Origin: Caprimulgus europaeus
Taxonomy: Eukaryota > Chordata > Aves > Caprimulgiformes > Caprimulgidae
DNA length: 64,000 nt
Assembly: GCA_907165065.1 (NCBI GenBank)
Contig: OU015528.1
Coordinates: 20,598,015-20,662,014 of the forward strand
Direction of reading: 5' to 3'
The notes under the pieces were generated by a model. The model was not told the DNA's origin and searched no databases. It saw nothing but the letters and a program-made list of their open reading frames with translations. Positions 1-11,695 of this stretch are shown piece by piece. The translations under genes were made by a program, and so were the position numbers. Position 1 is the stretch's first letter. Each line of letters starts with the position of its first letter.

Positions 1-3000
1 CATTGATATTGTTTTTCTACATCTTTATTGAAAAGCTAAGGGAAACAACAGGAGGTCATCTAATACTGAGTAGCACTGCAGTGGGATCTCTCATCTTGGT
101 CATCTCAAGAATAAATATAAATGATAGCAAGAAAAAGAGCCAGGAACTGTGAAAAACAGATCTTATTAAAATGACAAGAGCTTTTATGCTCTGGATAATG
201 CCAGTATTATCTTTTTGTCTAGTGGAGAGCTACTCAACATCACTTGCAGCAGGAAGGAAATACAGAGTACAACAAGATGCTTCCAAATCTGAGTTCTGAA
301 AAAAATGACCTTCAGTCCTTTTTCAATGTTTAATTTGTTCATCACCACTAGGTACAGAGAAGCTGGGTTTCCCTTTTTACTGCAGAAGTGTTTTAAACCT
401 GTTATTTTACTTTGTCATTGTCATTATTTAAAGAGTAATTATAGCTATGCCTACCAGCACAGTTCTATTATAATTCTTGTTTTTCAAGAGCTTATGACTC
501 AGTGAATTTAATTCCTACTAGAATGGAACTCAGCTTACAAGACATAAATTTGATTGAAATTTGTTCCTAAAAAGCTTATTTAAATTATTTAAACCATATT
601 ATTTGATACTGCAATCCAAACCCAGAAAGTTCTTTTCACAGATTTTAGATGTTTGCTTGACCTAGTCCAGACGCAATTTTAAGAAATTGTAAGCAATTAG
701 CCATAAGTCTTCAAATGAGAACTTCTTGTCTTCTTCTATATTGAAAGACTTTAAGCAGCAGATTTATTTATCTTTACAAAGAAGCTACTGCAGATCCTAT
801 TTTTAATAAGGTTGCACATACACTACACTTACATGAGCCAGCTGGTACATAGACACCAGAGAAACAGATTATTTCTCTAATTAGAAATGTTTTGATTTTC
901 AGTGGTGGAACCCTGAAACAAGCAATGTTCTCCTGATCATGGAGCTATAATACAGATTAGGGCAGGTACAGTAGGGTCATCATGTCCTTCAGTCACCTTG
1001 CTCTTATGTTCTACAATGTCTATACTCTGTCTCAGAATAACTTTTTCCACATCTCAGCTTATTCAGATGCATGTGATTCCAAATGTAGTTGGATATCAAG
1101 GGTTTTCTTTGAACTAGAAATGAAAATGTGAGTAGGCTGTGAAATATTGAGAGAGAAAATAAAGAAATAGAAAGCAGTATCTACTGAAATTGCCCCATTT
1201 CTCACAGCTGTAAATGTAATGAAGTAACAAAGTCTTCCTAGAGCCTTCTAGAAACATTTTCTGCTCTCAGTAAGACCAATGTAACTGCTTTTCAAATAAT
1301 TCACTGTCTGGGTGTTCTGAAATATAATCACTCCAGTCTTGTTGAACAAATCTCTTTTTTCTGTTCTTTAAAATAACCTATTATTATTTGTACTCCTTAC
1401 TCTCTGAAAAATAATAAAAAAATAGATATTCAGTCAGCTAATTAAGTAAAATAATTATGTAGAATACTTAAGAAATGTGTTTTATGTAGGAAGGACAGGA
1501 TTTAGGTCCTGAGGATATACTTAAAGAGCTTGTAGGGTTTTTTTCAGGCCACCTCAGGGCTGTAAGCATCATGATATTCTGTTTGTTTGAACATGTAAGG
1601 CAGAACCAAGAAGTTTGTGGCTTGAAGTGGAAGACTACTACTGTTAGACACCAACTGTAAGAGGCAACAGAGTTTCAAAAAATATAGAGGTTTTGCTCAT
1701 GATATAACAGGGAAGGAATCAGAACAGAGTTTAGGGGAGAGAGCTGGACAAGAAGCTAACCTCTCCATGACATCTGGGAACTCCAGGACCTTATAAAGGT
1801 ATCTCAGCTGTTGTTGTCAAGGTAGTTTGGAATTCTCCAACAGCATAACCACATTGATAAAGTGCTTCATGGGCTTATATACTTTGCTTCTCATCTGGAC
1901 TGATAAACTTGGTCCCATGTCCAAGCCGTGTATTCTCCCTTGATCCTGAAGCTGATCTCTGCACATACTGAGGTGTCTCTGTGCTTTACCAAATTTTACA
2001 ATTTCTTTGATGGTAATCCTTCATTCCTCCCCAAATATTTTGTGAGTGTTGAAATCAGGAGTGAAAATGAAAACAATCTATGTCAATAAAAAATGATGAG
2101 TGTCTAGGTAAGAGACTGAGATGCATAAGAGATTCACTTGTGAGGGACACAGCAGTTTTAAAGATAGAGGATAAGAAAAGACAGGTGAAAGGGTAGAATA
2201 AGAAGGAGCTCAGTGGTAAAATAATTGTGGCACCCCTTGTTTTAACATTTCCATGAACTTAAATTTTATCTTAAAGCTGAAATCCAACATTATCTCAGTT
2301 CAAGACAACAAATTACATAGAGAGAATCATTAACAGGGTGGGAAAGGCAGTCTTCACGGTTGAAAGACATCTCCCCTCACACTTCCAAATAGATTTTTAT
2401 CATTAGTTTAATATGCTGAAATTTAAAGGAAGCACACTATATTATTTTAAATGGTATCTCATCTACTTTGGGAGTTTTAAAGTCAGTTGTATAAAACAAG
2501 CTGAGGAAATCCAGGAATTGTCATTGTTACAACTAAGCCATAGAAATACAGTGTTAAAACTACATAAATCCTGAAGAACTGTAGTCTTACAAGGTCTTGA
2601 GTGTTGGGTCCTCTTAGTCTGTTTTATAACAGTTTCTTGAAACAAATTAAATCAATATCTGATGACCACCTATACTGGAGAAATTAAAATATTTAGTCTA
2701 TCTAAATCTATTCCATTCAGTTAAGAAACAGACAGTTGAACGTTACACAACAAGAAGTCTCAAACTACAGAAATAGGAGAAGTAAAAAAAGCATTTCAAC
2801 TCAGAGATTCTGCAGGTCAGCCAAAATTTGTTACAATCTGCAGCAAAGAGAATTGGGCAAAATTAATAACTGAGATCTGCAATATCACTGTCAAAGAAAA
2901 AAAAATAATAAAAAGAACTGATGCTCGTTGAGCAAAACTCACGACTGGGTCACAAAAAAAGAACAAGAACACAATGATTTTATGATGTCTTTACCAGTGT

Positions 3001-3265
3001 AGGAAAACGTTTGAAATCTGTTAAGTTGGATATTACTTTCTGGTTTTGAGGAATATTTAATGGAATTTATTCAAAGATTAAACTATTTTCTCCAAATATT
3101 GAAAGCAGCCACTGCTATAACCTACAGTATTAAAAAAGAAAATAAAAAATAAGACAACTGAAAAATTGATGGGTTTTGTGCTGTAAGTGGGCACATATAA
3201 CATTTATTATAGAAAAAAAAATATATTCATTTATTCTCATATTCGGGAAAGCAAAAAATATCCAA
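1..3265. other. Gene-free AT-rich DNA, nothing recognised
   Basis: No reading frame longer than about 80 codons, no recognisable repeat and no RNA gene is visible on either strand. Short A and T runs occur throughout. Conserved non-coding elements could be present but cannot be seen without alignment to other genomes. Confidence 0.6.
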
Positions 3266-3290
3266 GGGGAGGGGAAGGGAGGGAAGGGGA
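3266..3290 (+). other. Tight G-rich tract, quadruplex-capable
   Basis: Five runs of three or four G are separated by only one or two A (run lengths 4, 4, 3, 3, 4). This meets the usual intramolecular G-quadruplex pattern with very short loops on the plus strand. It is isolated in AT-rich DNA. No gene or promoter can be tied to it, so any regulatory role is inference. Confidence 0.6.
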
Positions 3291-3820
3291 GTCTTTTTGA
3301 GCCCATAAGGCTCTGAAGTCTTTGGTGGTGCTCCCAGGTGTCAGATGTTGGAAATGTTGTGACACTGCACCACAAATGATTTCTTTATGTGTATATATAC
3401 GCAGAGCACTACTCATGAGCACAGAGGTGGTATTAATTTAGAAGATTAAGGGAGCTATTTTGTGATTTTTGAAAAGCTGGAATTAATTCAGAAAAGAGTA
3501 GTAATATAGTACTAACAGTAATAATTAATAATAGTAATCTGGCTCCTAGAAAATGCATCATATAGTAAACTAATTTATCTAACACTATACTCAGCCTGTG
3601 TAATTTACCCTATAAAAGAATAGGGGGCAGCTAGTATTGTTAATATGCACATTGGAAAGACACTGCTGTTGAAATGGGCAGTAAATGATATAGGGAGACA
3701 AAGTGAAGAGAAGTTTTAGGCAGGTCAGCTAAGAATAAAAATAAGACATAGAGGGGGTTTTGGGTTTGTTGGGGTTTTTTAACACTGACTTGCTGGAGTT
3801 ACTGAGGGATAGGCTAACTG

Positions 3821-3878
3821 GAGGTATTTCTATCAAGATTGTATCACTTGAGGTATTTCTATCAAGATTGGATACATT
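3821..3878. repeat. Two-copy 29-bp tandem duplication
   Basis: Two adjacent 29-bp units start at 3821 and 3850. Their first 21 bases are identical, and only three of the last eight differ. The near-identity implies a recent local slippage or duplication. No neighbouring feature explains it. Confidence 0.85.
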
Positions 3879-4444
3879 TCTGTAAAAAAGGTTCAAACGG
3901 GAATTTTGGTCTTAATAGGCTGAAATAATTTAGCTCTTTTTATACAAGACATCAGATTAGATTATCAGAGTAACATTTTAGTATATGTATATAAAGCACA
4001 GTTTTAGTTTCATTAGAAAATTCCTTTGTTTTCTTGAGAATCTTAGTAAGGTTGCAACATTGAAATCTGAGAAGTGACAGGGGAGTCATGATGAAAATGT
4101 TTGCTCTGAACTTTTTATAGAATTCTTTTTTTCTTTTAGTTCATAAACTTTATTTTTATTGTTGTTAGTGCACTTTGAGAATACATTGGCAGGTGTAATT
4201 ACAAAGTATGTAAATATAAATCCACTGCTATACTCATAGGAAATTGATATATTTGATTTGATTTTGAATATATTGAGTGGGTTTCTTTAGAAAAATATGT
4301 TCATAGTCACAAAACTTTGTTATTTAAAAAAAAACCCTAATAAACACACAAAAAATTATTATATCCACCAAAATACTTGGCATTTAAATTTTTGAAATTA
4401 TTCAAGGTGGTGTTTTGAGAGACACCTAAAGGAAAAATAAAAGA

Positions 4445-4475
4445 ATATATATAATATATAATAAATATATATAAT
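4445..4475. repeat. AT-rich simple repeat
   Basis: A short stretch made only of A and T with alternating TA/AT steps. It is low-complexity sequence with no further signal. Confidence 0.7.
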
Positions 4476-7117
4476 TCAGTAGACCAAATCTACTGTATTT
4501 TTCATACACCAGCTATATCTCTGAATGAACAACTTCTATGATTCTCATCTCTTTGACATCTAGCTCTTATACTACACAGATTAAAAGGTTCTGTATTACT
4601 CAGTGAGGTAGTTTTCTCATTTTCTTTCCTCTGAAATTTGCAAGTTTAGCATTGCTCAATATTTTAAGTTAAAACTACCCTTGATTAATTATCATTGTGG
4701 TACTCTACCTTCAGTTCTAATAACAAAGAAACAAGTCTCATGAATGTAAAAAGTTGCCTTTTTCAATTCTACCAGTGCAACCTAACAAACTGCAGTTAGC
4801 TAAAGTTCAGTTATATCCTCTGGGTTTTAACTACTTTGTTGAAATCTGTAACAACAAACTAAATTAAGTGAATGCCAGAAAACATGTATTTTTGAGACAA
4901 GTAATGTTTAAAAACACTGAATAGAAGGCTCTTCGTGAGTTATGTGAAATTCTCTAGGCTTTGCTACATATTCGATAGAAAAAGAATAAATATTGTTTCA
5001 AATCTATTTATTTCTCCAGTGATCCCTTGGTTAGGAAATCTTATACCAAAAAGTTAAGCAATCACCAAAATAACCATGTTGAAAAACGTATTTACTTGTC
5101 TTATCCAGGTTAGTTTAAAAATCACGCTATCATATTGATTTATATCATAGTGTTCACCAGTTGCCACTGAGTGAAAAAGTCTGAAACTATATTAATCTGA
5201 AAGTCATAATGGGATAAAGAAATAAAGTTCAGTCTTAGCTTCATCCTCTGTCATAAAATATTACTTATCCCGACACAATTCAGTTGTTAAACTCTAATTA
5301 AAACAAATAGGGGAAAAAACCCCCAAAACCTGAGAACTTTCTCCACCATTACTAGTATAAACCAGCCATATGGTCTATTTTTGTACTTTCAATAAATTAA
5401 TGGCAGAAGATCAAGAATGCCTAAATTCAAATTTAGAGATAAATTCAGTGCAGTCTGGAAATTCTACCTTTCAGCATCAAATAAAGTTTGGTATGTATCT
5501 CTTGAGCATTATGATAGATGATGTCCTCACAGACAGATACTGGCTGGTGTTCACTTAGCAGGCTGATGATAGGTGTGATCACATTTTATGCCTGAGCAAA
5601 CACATCTTGAGAAAATCAATGCAACTGATGGTGAGTTGGACCTCTTCTTCTAAGTCTATTTATATTAATTTATTTGATGTGAGAATCCAGTGTACACAGA
5701 TCCCCACAGGGCCCAAATTTATTTTGTCTATCTCTGAATTTGGCATCTGTTAACTGTCTTATCATGTATAGTTTCATTTCATCAATTACTTTCTCCTAGT
5801 AATATGATTCTTCTCTACTTGTTGCATTCATTTTTAAAAATTATTTTTATTGCAACAATGTCTCATTGCCACAGCTGGTGTGGATAGGTATAAGTTTTGA
5901 TGACTTCAGGGGATAGTTATGTGAGTTTAATTACTTTTATTGATCTGCCAAAAGGGGATGTTTATTAAAAATTATTTTTGTTAATAGTTTTGCGCCCTGA
6001 AATATGATTTCTCTCTATATTTTTATCTCAATATAAATGCATATATTAATATTCATTTTAGTGCCAAAGTCTTGTTGCAATGTGTTCCTCACAAAAAATA
6101 TTATTTTTAAAAGTACTAATTTTCAGCTTCATTGAATATCCCTCTTCTTTTTTTCCTGCAAAAAGTGGTAGTGTTTTGAGGTCCATTACTTTCTGTTTGT
6201 ACTTTTAAGAGTAAATCTAAATTGGAATAAAATAATGACATTAATTATTTTTAAATCATTACATTTTAATGATCAAAACCAGCAAAGTCAGAATGGAAAG
6301 TACTGTCTACAACATGTTTTTATATTGTTATCTGTATACAAAATACTTATATGAAAACATATGAAAGTACTCATCGAGAAAAAGAAGTAATTATGCATTT
6401 TTAAGCTCAGTGAAGAACAGAGAGTCAAGCCATGATGGCTGTGGTCTAATAATTAATATATTTGTCTAATTTTTTTCTTATTAATGATGTTAGATTTGGT
6501 GTCCTCTTTAATATTTGTTTTTACTATTATTATTATTACTCAGGATATCGCTCTATTAGAATGATTGCTTTTTGAGAGCTGTGTAAGTAGCAAAATATAA
6601 AAAACCCTATATTATTGCAGCTGACTCTGTAAGCTAATTATACCTAAAGAGAGATTAAATCAGAACTGAGAGTCAGATCCTACAGAAATTTGAAAGAAAA
6701 TATATAAAATATTTACCTCAGAAAATCTTTATAGCCTTCTGTAAGCTGGTTGAGACTGAACTCACATGGGTACAATTCCCTTATGTAGTTCTGAATTAGT
6801 GTGTCTGTGAAACAGGCAACGTGAGTCTTTGGTGTTATACAGTGCTTTCTTTGTCTTTTCTATAGGAAAACTTGCCTGTGGCACAAGATGTTTTGTTATT
6901 TATCATCAGCATTATCAAACTGATAAAATCTTTGGTGCTATACTGCACTGCTATGAATTCTTTTATACCCTGTAAAGTCAACCATTAGATATTGTTCATG
7001 GCCATCTCTAGGAGTGGAGGAGTAATTGGTGTTTTTGCTATAATCCATCAACAACAACCAAAAAGGAAAACAAGAGAAGGAAGCTACATTAAAATTAACC
7101 AAAATGTAATTTTGCTG

Positions 7118-7135
7118 TTTTTTTTTTTTTTTTTT
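7118..7135. repeat. T18 homopolymer
   Basis: Eighteen consecutive T. No retroposed sequence is recognisable on either side, so I do not call it the tail of an insertion. Confidence 0.8.
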
Positions 7136-7137
7136 CC

Positions 7138-10100
7138 TAAAGTAAGTAATTGTAAAAAAATGACTACTTGCTTCAAAACAAAACAAGTCATTTTGATCAG
7201 AAAATACTATACTTGGTACTCATAAAAATAACAACTGAAAAATGTCTTTAGTATCACCAAAGAGCCAGTTGAGTCATTTTCCTTTTATTCAGAAGCAGAG
7301 TGTCCAGGGGTATTTGTCAATGATGATTACAACTGTATTTCAATTCTTGTCTCTACCTGAGGAGCTTTTGAGATCATCTCTCCCACAAGCATGTTCAAAC
7401 CACCTGACTAGACAATATTTTAAGATTCAAGTAAGTACACAGTTGATTATTGTCATTCACTATTCTTTTTTTTTTTTTTTTTAAATTCTTTGGGTATAAA
7501 TAATTGTTCTCTGTTGCTCCACTCCACAGAAAGACACCACCAAACTAAAGACTTGGTTTTTTGTATCTTACCAAAACCACAGAATATGTCTTGTATACTC
7601 AATACTACTAGGGCTTCTAGAAATTAATTTGAACCCATTTCTTATCTACAGGAAAATATTTATTTTCATTTTTTTGTTTATTTTATTTGAGTCTCATTCC
7701 ACTTGACAGTACATGCAAACACTGAAAAGCTACTTTAAGTTCCATATTTGTATCTGAAAACTACAGCAAACTAAAATTCAATGGAACATTTAAAATATCC
7801 TAGAAAACGTTTTTTTAAGCCTGCACAGTTTGCTTGTTTCAAGATCCTGGGAAGATATAGAACAACCTGATATATCGAGAAACTAAGGCACAGTTTGCCC
7901 CACACCTTATGGTCTTCCTTGATTGTAATGTACCATGCAAAATTCCAGAATTCCTTTCAGGCTTTTGCACCTCTTATGCTGCACTTCCCTCAGGAATGTC
8001 AGTGATGTCTAATGTGGTTTAATGAACTCCAGTGAGACCTTAACTGAACAAATAAAGAGCCACAGAGGCACTTAATGAGGTATGGAATCAAGCATCAACA
8101 CAGTAGGGAGTAAAAGTGAGTGTAGAAAAGGTTATAATTTTATATATTGTGACTACTAGTGGGAAAAAAAACCAACGACAAACTAACAAAAAAATTCTAT
8201 ACTATTGTCTACTACTCATATTCTTGAGCACTGCCAATAAAACCTTAAAAACCCACAAATCTCTTATAATGTAACAATTTCTATGCTTGTGTAACATAAA
8301 CTGTTTCTTGGTGATAACATTTTTATTTAATTATGTCTGTGAATATAATAACTTTTACTGATGAACATGGATTGGCATAGTTGTTTAAGCCCATAATGAA
8401 CTAAATGTTACACAGAATACAATTTTCCTCTTCATTTACTTTAATTTATTCTAGTTGTAAATGCCATTGCCTTCCATGATTATGCAATAAATCTCACTGT
8501 ATGATCAATTATTAGAGTTTATGAATTAGACTTAAGAGTTGTTTTTTAATTCTGTACAGTTTTTGTGCCACTAGATCTCAGAATTGTTCTTTTTAAAATA
8601 TTTTGAGACCTAATGACACAACGCATTAGAACCAACGTCCCAGGACACTTAACTATTGAGCTTTTGTCAGTATTTGACTACTCAGTTGAACTCCATTTTT
8701 TTAATTTGGCCACTTTAATGTTTTAAATGAAGATACTGGTAAGTAAAATCATTTTTTGCTTATTTGTACCAAAGAATAAAGACATTGGTGAACTCATGTG
8801 GTGCAGACAGATCCATAAACACTGCATAGTTCTACCTTGCAAAAGGAAAGAATGAGCTAAATCTGATGGTTTTCAGGATTTTCTGAATTGCTCCTGTAGA
8901 AATGGACATGTATAACACTCCAGCATAAAGAAACAGTTCATTGAAAAACTGCTGGCTGGATTCAGTAATTTGTTGACAAGTGAAGTCTATTATTCAAAAT
9001 AAAGAATTCACTAACATGCCACACTGATCCTAATTCATAGTGCAATCAGAGTGACCCCATTAATGCAGAATCTCTTATCAGAAGATAAAGGGTTAGGAGC
9101 TCATGTTTTCTAACCATATCTTTAATCTCCACTATATGGAAGACTGATTCAGAAGCATTGTGACAAATTACCGTACTGATATACATGCTTATCTGCACTG
9201 CTATCCCTTTGTGGTTATTCTGAGATTAAAATGTGTTTTCTTTTCCCAAGAACTGTTCCTTCATTTTATTCTGTAGAAAAATAATAATTAAAAAAAATGA
9301 CCTATTCTGTTTGCATCAATTGTTATAAACAAAAAAAAAAAAAATCAAGTTTGAAATTAAAATGAATTCTTTAACCATAGTGACCAAACTCATAGATGGA
9401 GTTATACATGAATCCAAAGAATTCTAAGCAAAAATACTGAAAACTACAAATTGGTATACTTACATGTTTTTTACATGCCACTTACTGTACAGGTTATAAC
9501 TAATTAGACTCTTTCCAGCTTCATTTAATCTTTCCTGTCTCATTTTGATTTCCTTAAACTCACCAATAAAGATAAAATTTAGATGTGATGAGCAAGCTGA
9601 TTTCCTGTGTTATTGTTTACATTAAATTGCTTTTGTCTGCAAGAGTTACATTTGACATCATGTACTGAGAAACAAGGGAAAAATTTGTCTCAGTAATTTA
9701 GACAGTGCTTTTACATTCATACCTTTTGCATCTTCTAGCTAGCAGCTGAGAGTTAGGAAAGATTAGATTCTTTAGACACAAGCAGTATATCTGTGTGTTG
9801 CCATATGGATACAAGTTACTGAAAGCTATCTGAAGTTTGGTAAAGGCCCAAGTAAGCAGTGAACATTTCATAAAATGTAATGTAATTAAACAAAAATTAA
9901 AAACAACAAAAAAGTTAACTAAAAGGATCTGAGAGAAAATATTTTTTCTTTCTTGACAGCTGATTATCACCTCTGATATGTTAGGGCCTGGTCTTGGTCC
10001 AGCCTATAGGTTAATTCATCACTTTGTACAGCATACATCATAAGCTTGCAGGTGATTTTAGCAAACCCTCAACTTTACTGGGTTCTGGAAAAGTGATCAA

Positions 10101-10479
10101 GGTTTTCATAAGCTCAGATGAGCCTTCTGGCAGAACAATGATTCTAGGAAGAATTTTTTCTTTCCTATTTGCAATTTCCTTGGAAAGACCTATCTAAATA
10201 TGTAGGATTAAACTTCTACAAGTAGAATTCTCTTCACAAGAGGAGAGAGGAAAACAAACAAACAGACAAAAAACAAAAGCAGAAAGAGGTAAATTCCTTA
10301 ATTTTATTTCTCCTTAATTTTCAGTTTACTCTCAATCTTATTTGAAGAAAGAGTTCGTTTTTCTGAATGTACTTTCTTAGCAAAGGACTGACAACGTCAG
10401 TGTCTGGATCTGGGGTGAGGTGGAGTGGGGAGTGACAGGAATGGACAACGGTAAAGTGCACAACACTAATGTACTTGAA
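7138..10479. other. Gene-free AT-rich DNA
   Basis: No supportable gene and no recognised interspersed repeat. A second T homopolymer of 17 bases lies at 7466-7482 and an A-rich run near 9330. The longest open frame (about 90 codons, minus strand near 9698-9970) is AT-rich, has no recognisable domain and is expected by chance. Confidence 0.55.
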
Positions 10480-10726
10480 ATCACAGAATCACAGAATTGC
10501 AGGGGTTGGAAGGGACCTCAGGACACCATATAGTCCAACCCCACTGCCAAAGCAGGTTCCCTACATCAGGTTGCACAAGAAAGCATCCAGGTGGGTTTTG
10601 AACATCTCCAGAGATGGAGATTCCACAACCACCCTGGGCAGCCTATTCCAGTGCTCCAACACCCTTACAGTAAATAAGTTTTTCCTTAAGTTTGTCTGGA
10701 ACTTCTGGTGTTCCAGTTTTGCCCAT
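10480..10726 (-). mobile_element. CR1 LINE 3' end, minus strand
   Basis: The left edge carries the CR1 terminal 8-bp repeat (CACAGAAT read on the plus strand) followed by the usual 3' UTR. On the minus strand it encodes the end of CR1 ORF2, including [20 protein letters not shown] and the final residues FLCNLM before a stop. CR1 is the dominant LINE of birds; ORF2 supplies endonuclease and reverse transcriptase, and this piece has only the extreme C-terminus and the UTR. It is the 3' part of an element interrupted by the plus-strand CR1 that follows. The right edge, where homology switches strand, is good to about 10 bp. Confidence 0.92.
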
Positions 10727-11164
10727 GGGACAGAGTCTAGTTGGAGGCCTGTGTCTAGTGGAGTCTCACAGGGGTTGGTAGTGGGACCAGTACTATTCAA
10801 TATATTCATCAGTGACCTGGATGAGGGAACAGAGTGCACTGTCAGCAAGTTTGCTGATGATACAAAGCTGGGAGGAGTGGCTGACACACCAGAAGACTGT
10901 GCTGCCATTCAGAGAGACCTGGACAGGCTGGAGAGTTGGGTGGGGAGAAATTTAATGAAATACAACAAGGGCAAGTGTAAAGTCTTGCATCTGGGAAAGA
11001 ACAACCCCATGTACCAGTACAGGCTGGGGACAGATCTGTTGGATAGCAATGTAAGGGAAATGGACCCGAGGCTGTGGAGGTTGTGGAGTCTCCTACTCTG
11101 GAGACATACAAAACCTGTTAGATGATCTTTGAGGACTCTTCTAATCCCTAAAATTCTGTGATAC
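10727..11164 (+). mobile_element. CR1 LINE RT fragment and 3' end, plus strand, internally deleted
   Basis: Translation gives the core of CR1 reverse transcriptase: an [20 protein letters not shown] block, then the catalytic FADDTKLGG motif near 10849-10875, then [18 protein letters not shown] and YRLGTDLL up to about 11062. The sequence then jumps to the last part of ORF2 and the 3' UTR, ending in ATTCTGTGAT at 11164. About 130 ORF2 codons are missing at the jump. The element is 5'-truncated, as most CR1 copies are. It lies between two minus-strand CR1 pieces, so it most likely inserted into an older CR1. A 218-codon frame runs from the minus piece into this one, but it is a chance fusion, not a gene. 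Confidence 0.92.
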
Positions 11165-11275
11165 AGAGCTCCTTTCAGCAGATCATTCTCTAACCTGTAC
11201 ATGTGGTTATGCTTCCCCAGGTAAAGAACTCCACACTTGCTCTTGTTGAACCTCATCAGGTTCCATTCCACCAAA
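11165..11275 (-). mobile_element. CR1 LINE RT fragment, minus strand
   Basis: On the minus strand it encodes EWNLMRFNKSKCGVLYLGKH followed by YRLENDLL, the same ORF2 segment found on the plus strand at about 10940-11035. It is probably the 5' remainder of the minus-strand CR1 whose 3' end is at 10480-10726. If so, some 350-400 bp of that element between the two pieces was lost before or during the plus-strand insertion. The alternative is a separate third CR1 copy. Confidence 0.82.
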
Positions 11276-11303
11276 CACAATGTTCCTCAGCCAAACACAA
11301 TGT
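11271..11303. repeat. 13-bp direct repeat at the CR1/LTR boundary
   Basis: CCAAACACAATGT occurs at 11271-11283 and again at 11291-11303, with the start of the intervening CTCAG region also similar. It sits where minus-strand CR1 homology ends and the LTR-like sequence begins. It may be a small tandem duplication made at the junction. Confidence 0.7.
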
Positions 11304-11695
11304 CCTCTCATGCTCCCCGTTACCTCGCACCCAGAGCCAAGACAGTACTGAAAACCTGGAAGAATGAGCCCGAGCAGTCCTCGAGAGAATATACCTATCT
11401 TCCTGCCAACCAGAGTTAATATACTAAGCATGACATAATATGATATGGAATATCTCATTGGCATATCCAAATGTCAATTTTGGGTTTTGCTAAACACTGC
11501 ACTTCTTCCCTCCCAGTCCCAATGAAGCTGTGAACCAGCCAAACACAGTGACTTTGAGCTCCAGCAGCAACTAATAATATTAGTACTTTATCAACATTCT
11601 TCTCATAACAAGTTCCATATTGAAACTAAAACACAGCTATTCTAACTTTTGAGAAAAAAATTAACTCTATCCTAGAAAAAAACAGGACACCATCA
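11304..11695 (+). mobile_element. Old LTR-derived fragment, class uncertain
   Basis: The stretch from about the GCCAAGACAGTACTGAAAAC block, through an AAGCATGACATAATATGATA block, to the AATTAACTCTATCCTAG block resembles, from memory, a repeat common in bird genomes and derived from an endogenous retrovirus LTR or adjacent leader. It is diverged and incomplete, with no clear TG...CA ends. I treat it as an old, broken fossil. Class (ERVK or ERVL) cannot be decided by eye. The CR1 cluster directly to its left may have inserted at its edge. Confidence 0.45.

Larger units (their letters stand above)
3291..7117. other. Gene-free AT-rich DNA
   Basis: No supportable gene. It holds a G/T-rich tract near 3752-3780 (runs of G separated by T), a two-copy tandem duplication at 3821-3878 and an AT dinucleotide-rich stretch at 4445-4475, listed separately where useful. 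The rest looks like unique sequence. Confidence 0.55.

Noticed and set aside
6938-7225. Overlapping sense and antisense frames of 77-82 codons
   Set aside because: The frames read through a T18 run, giving poly-Phe or poly-Lys, and have no domain; not coding.
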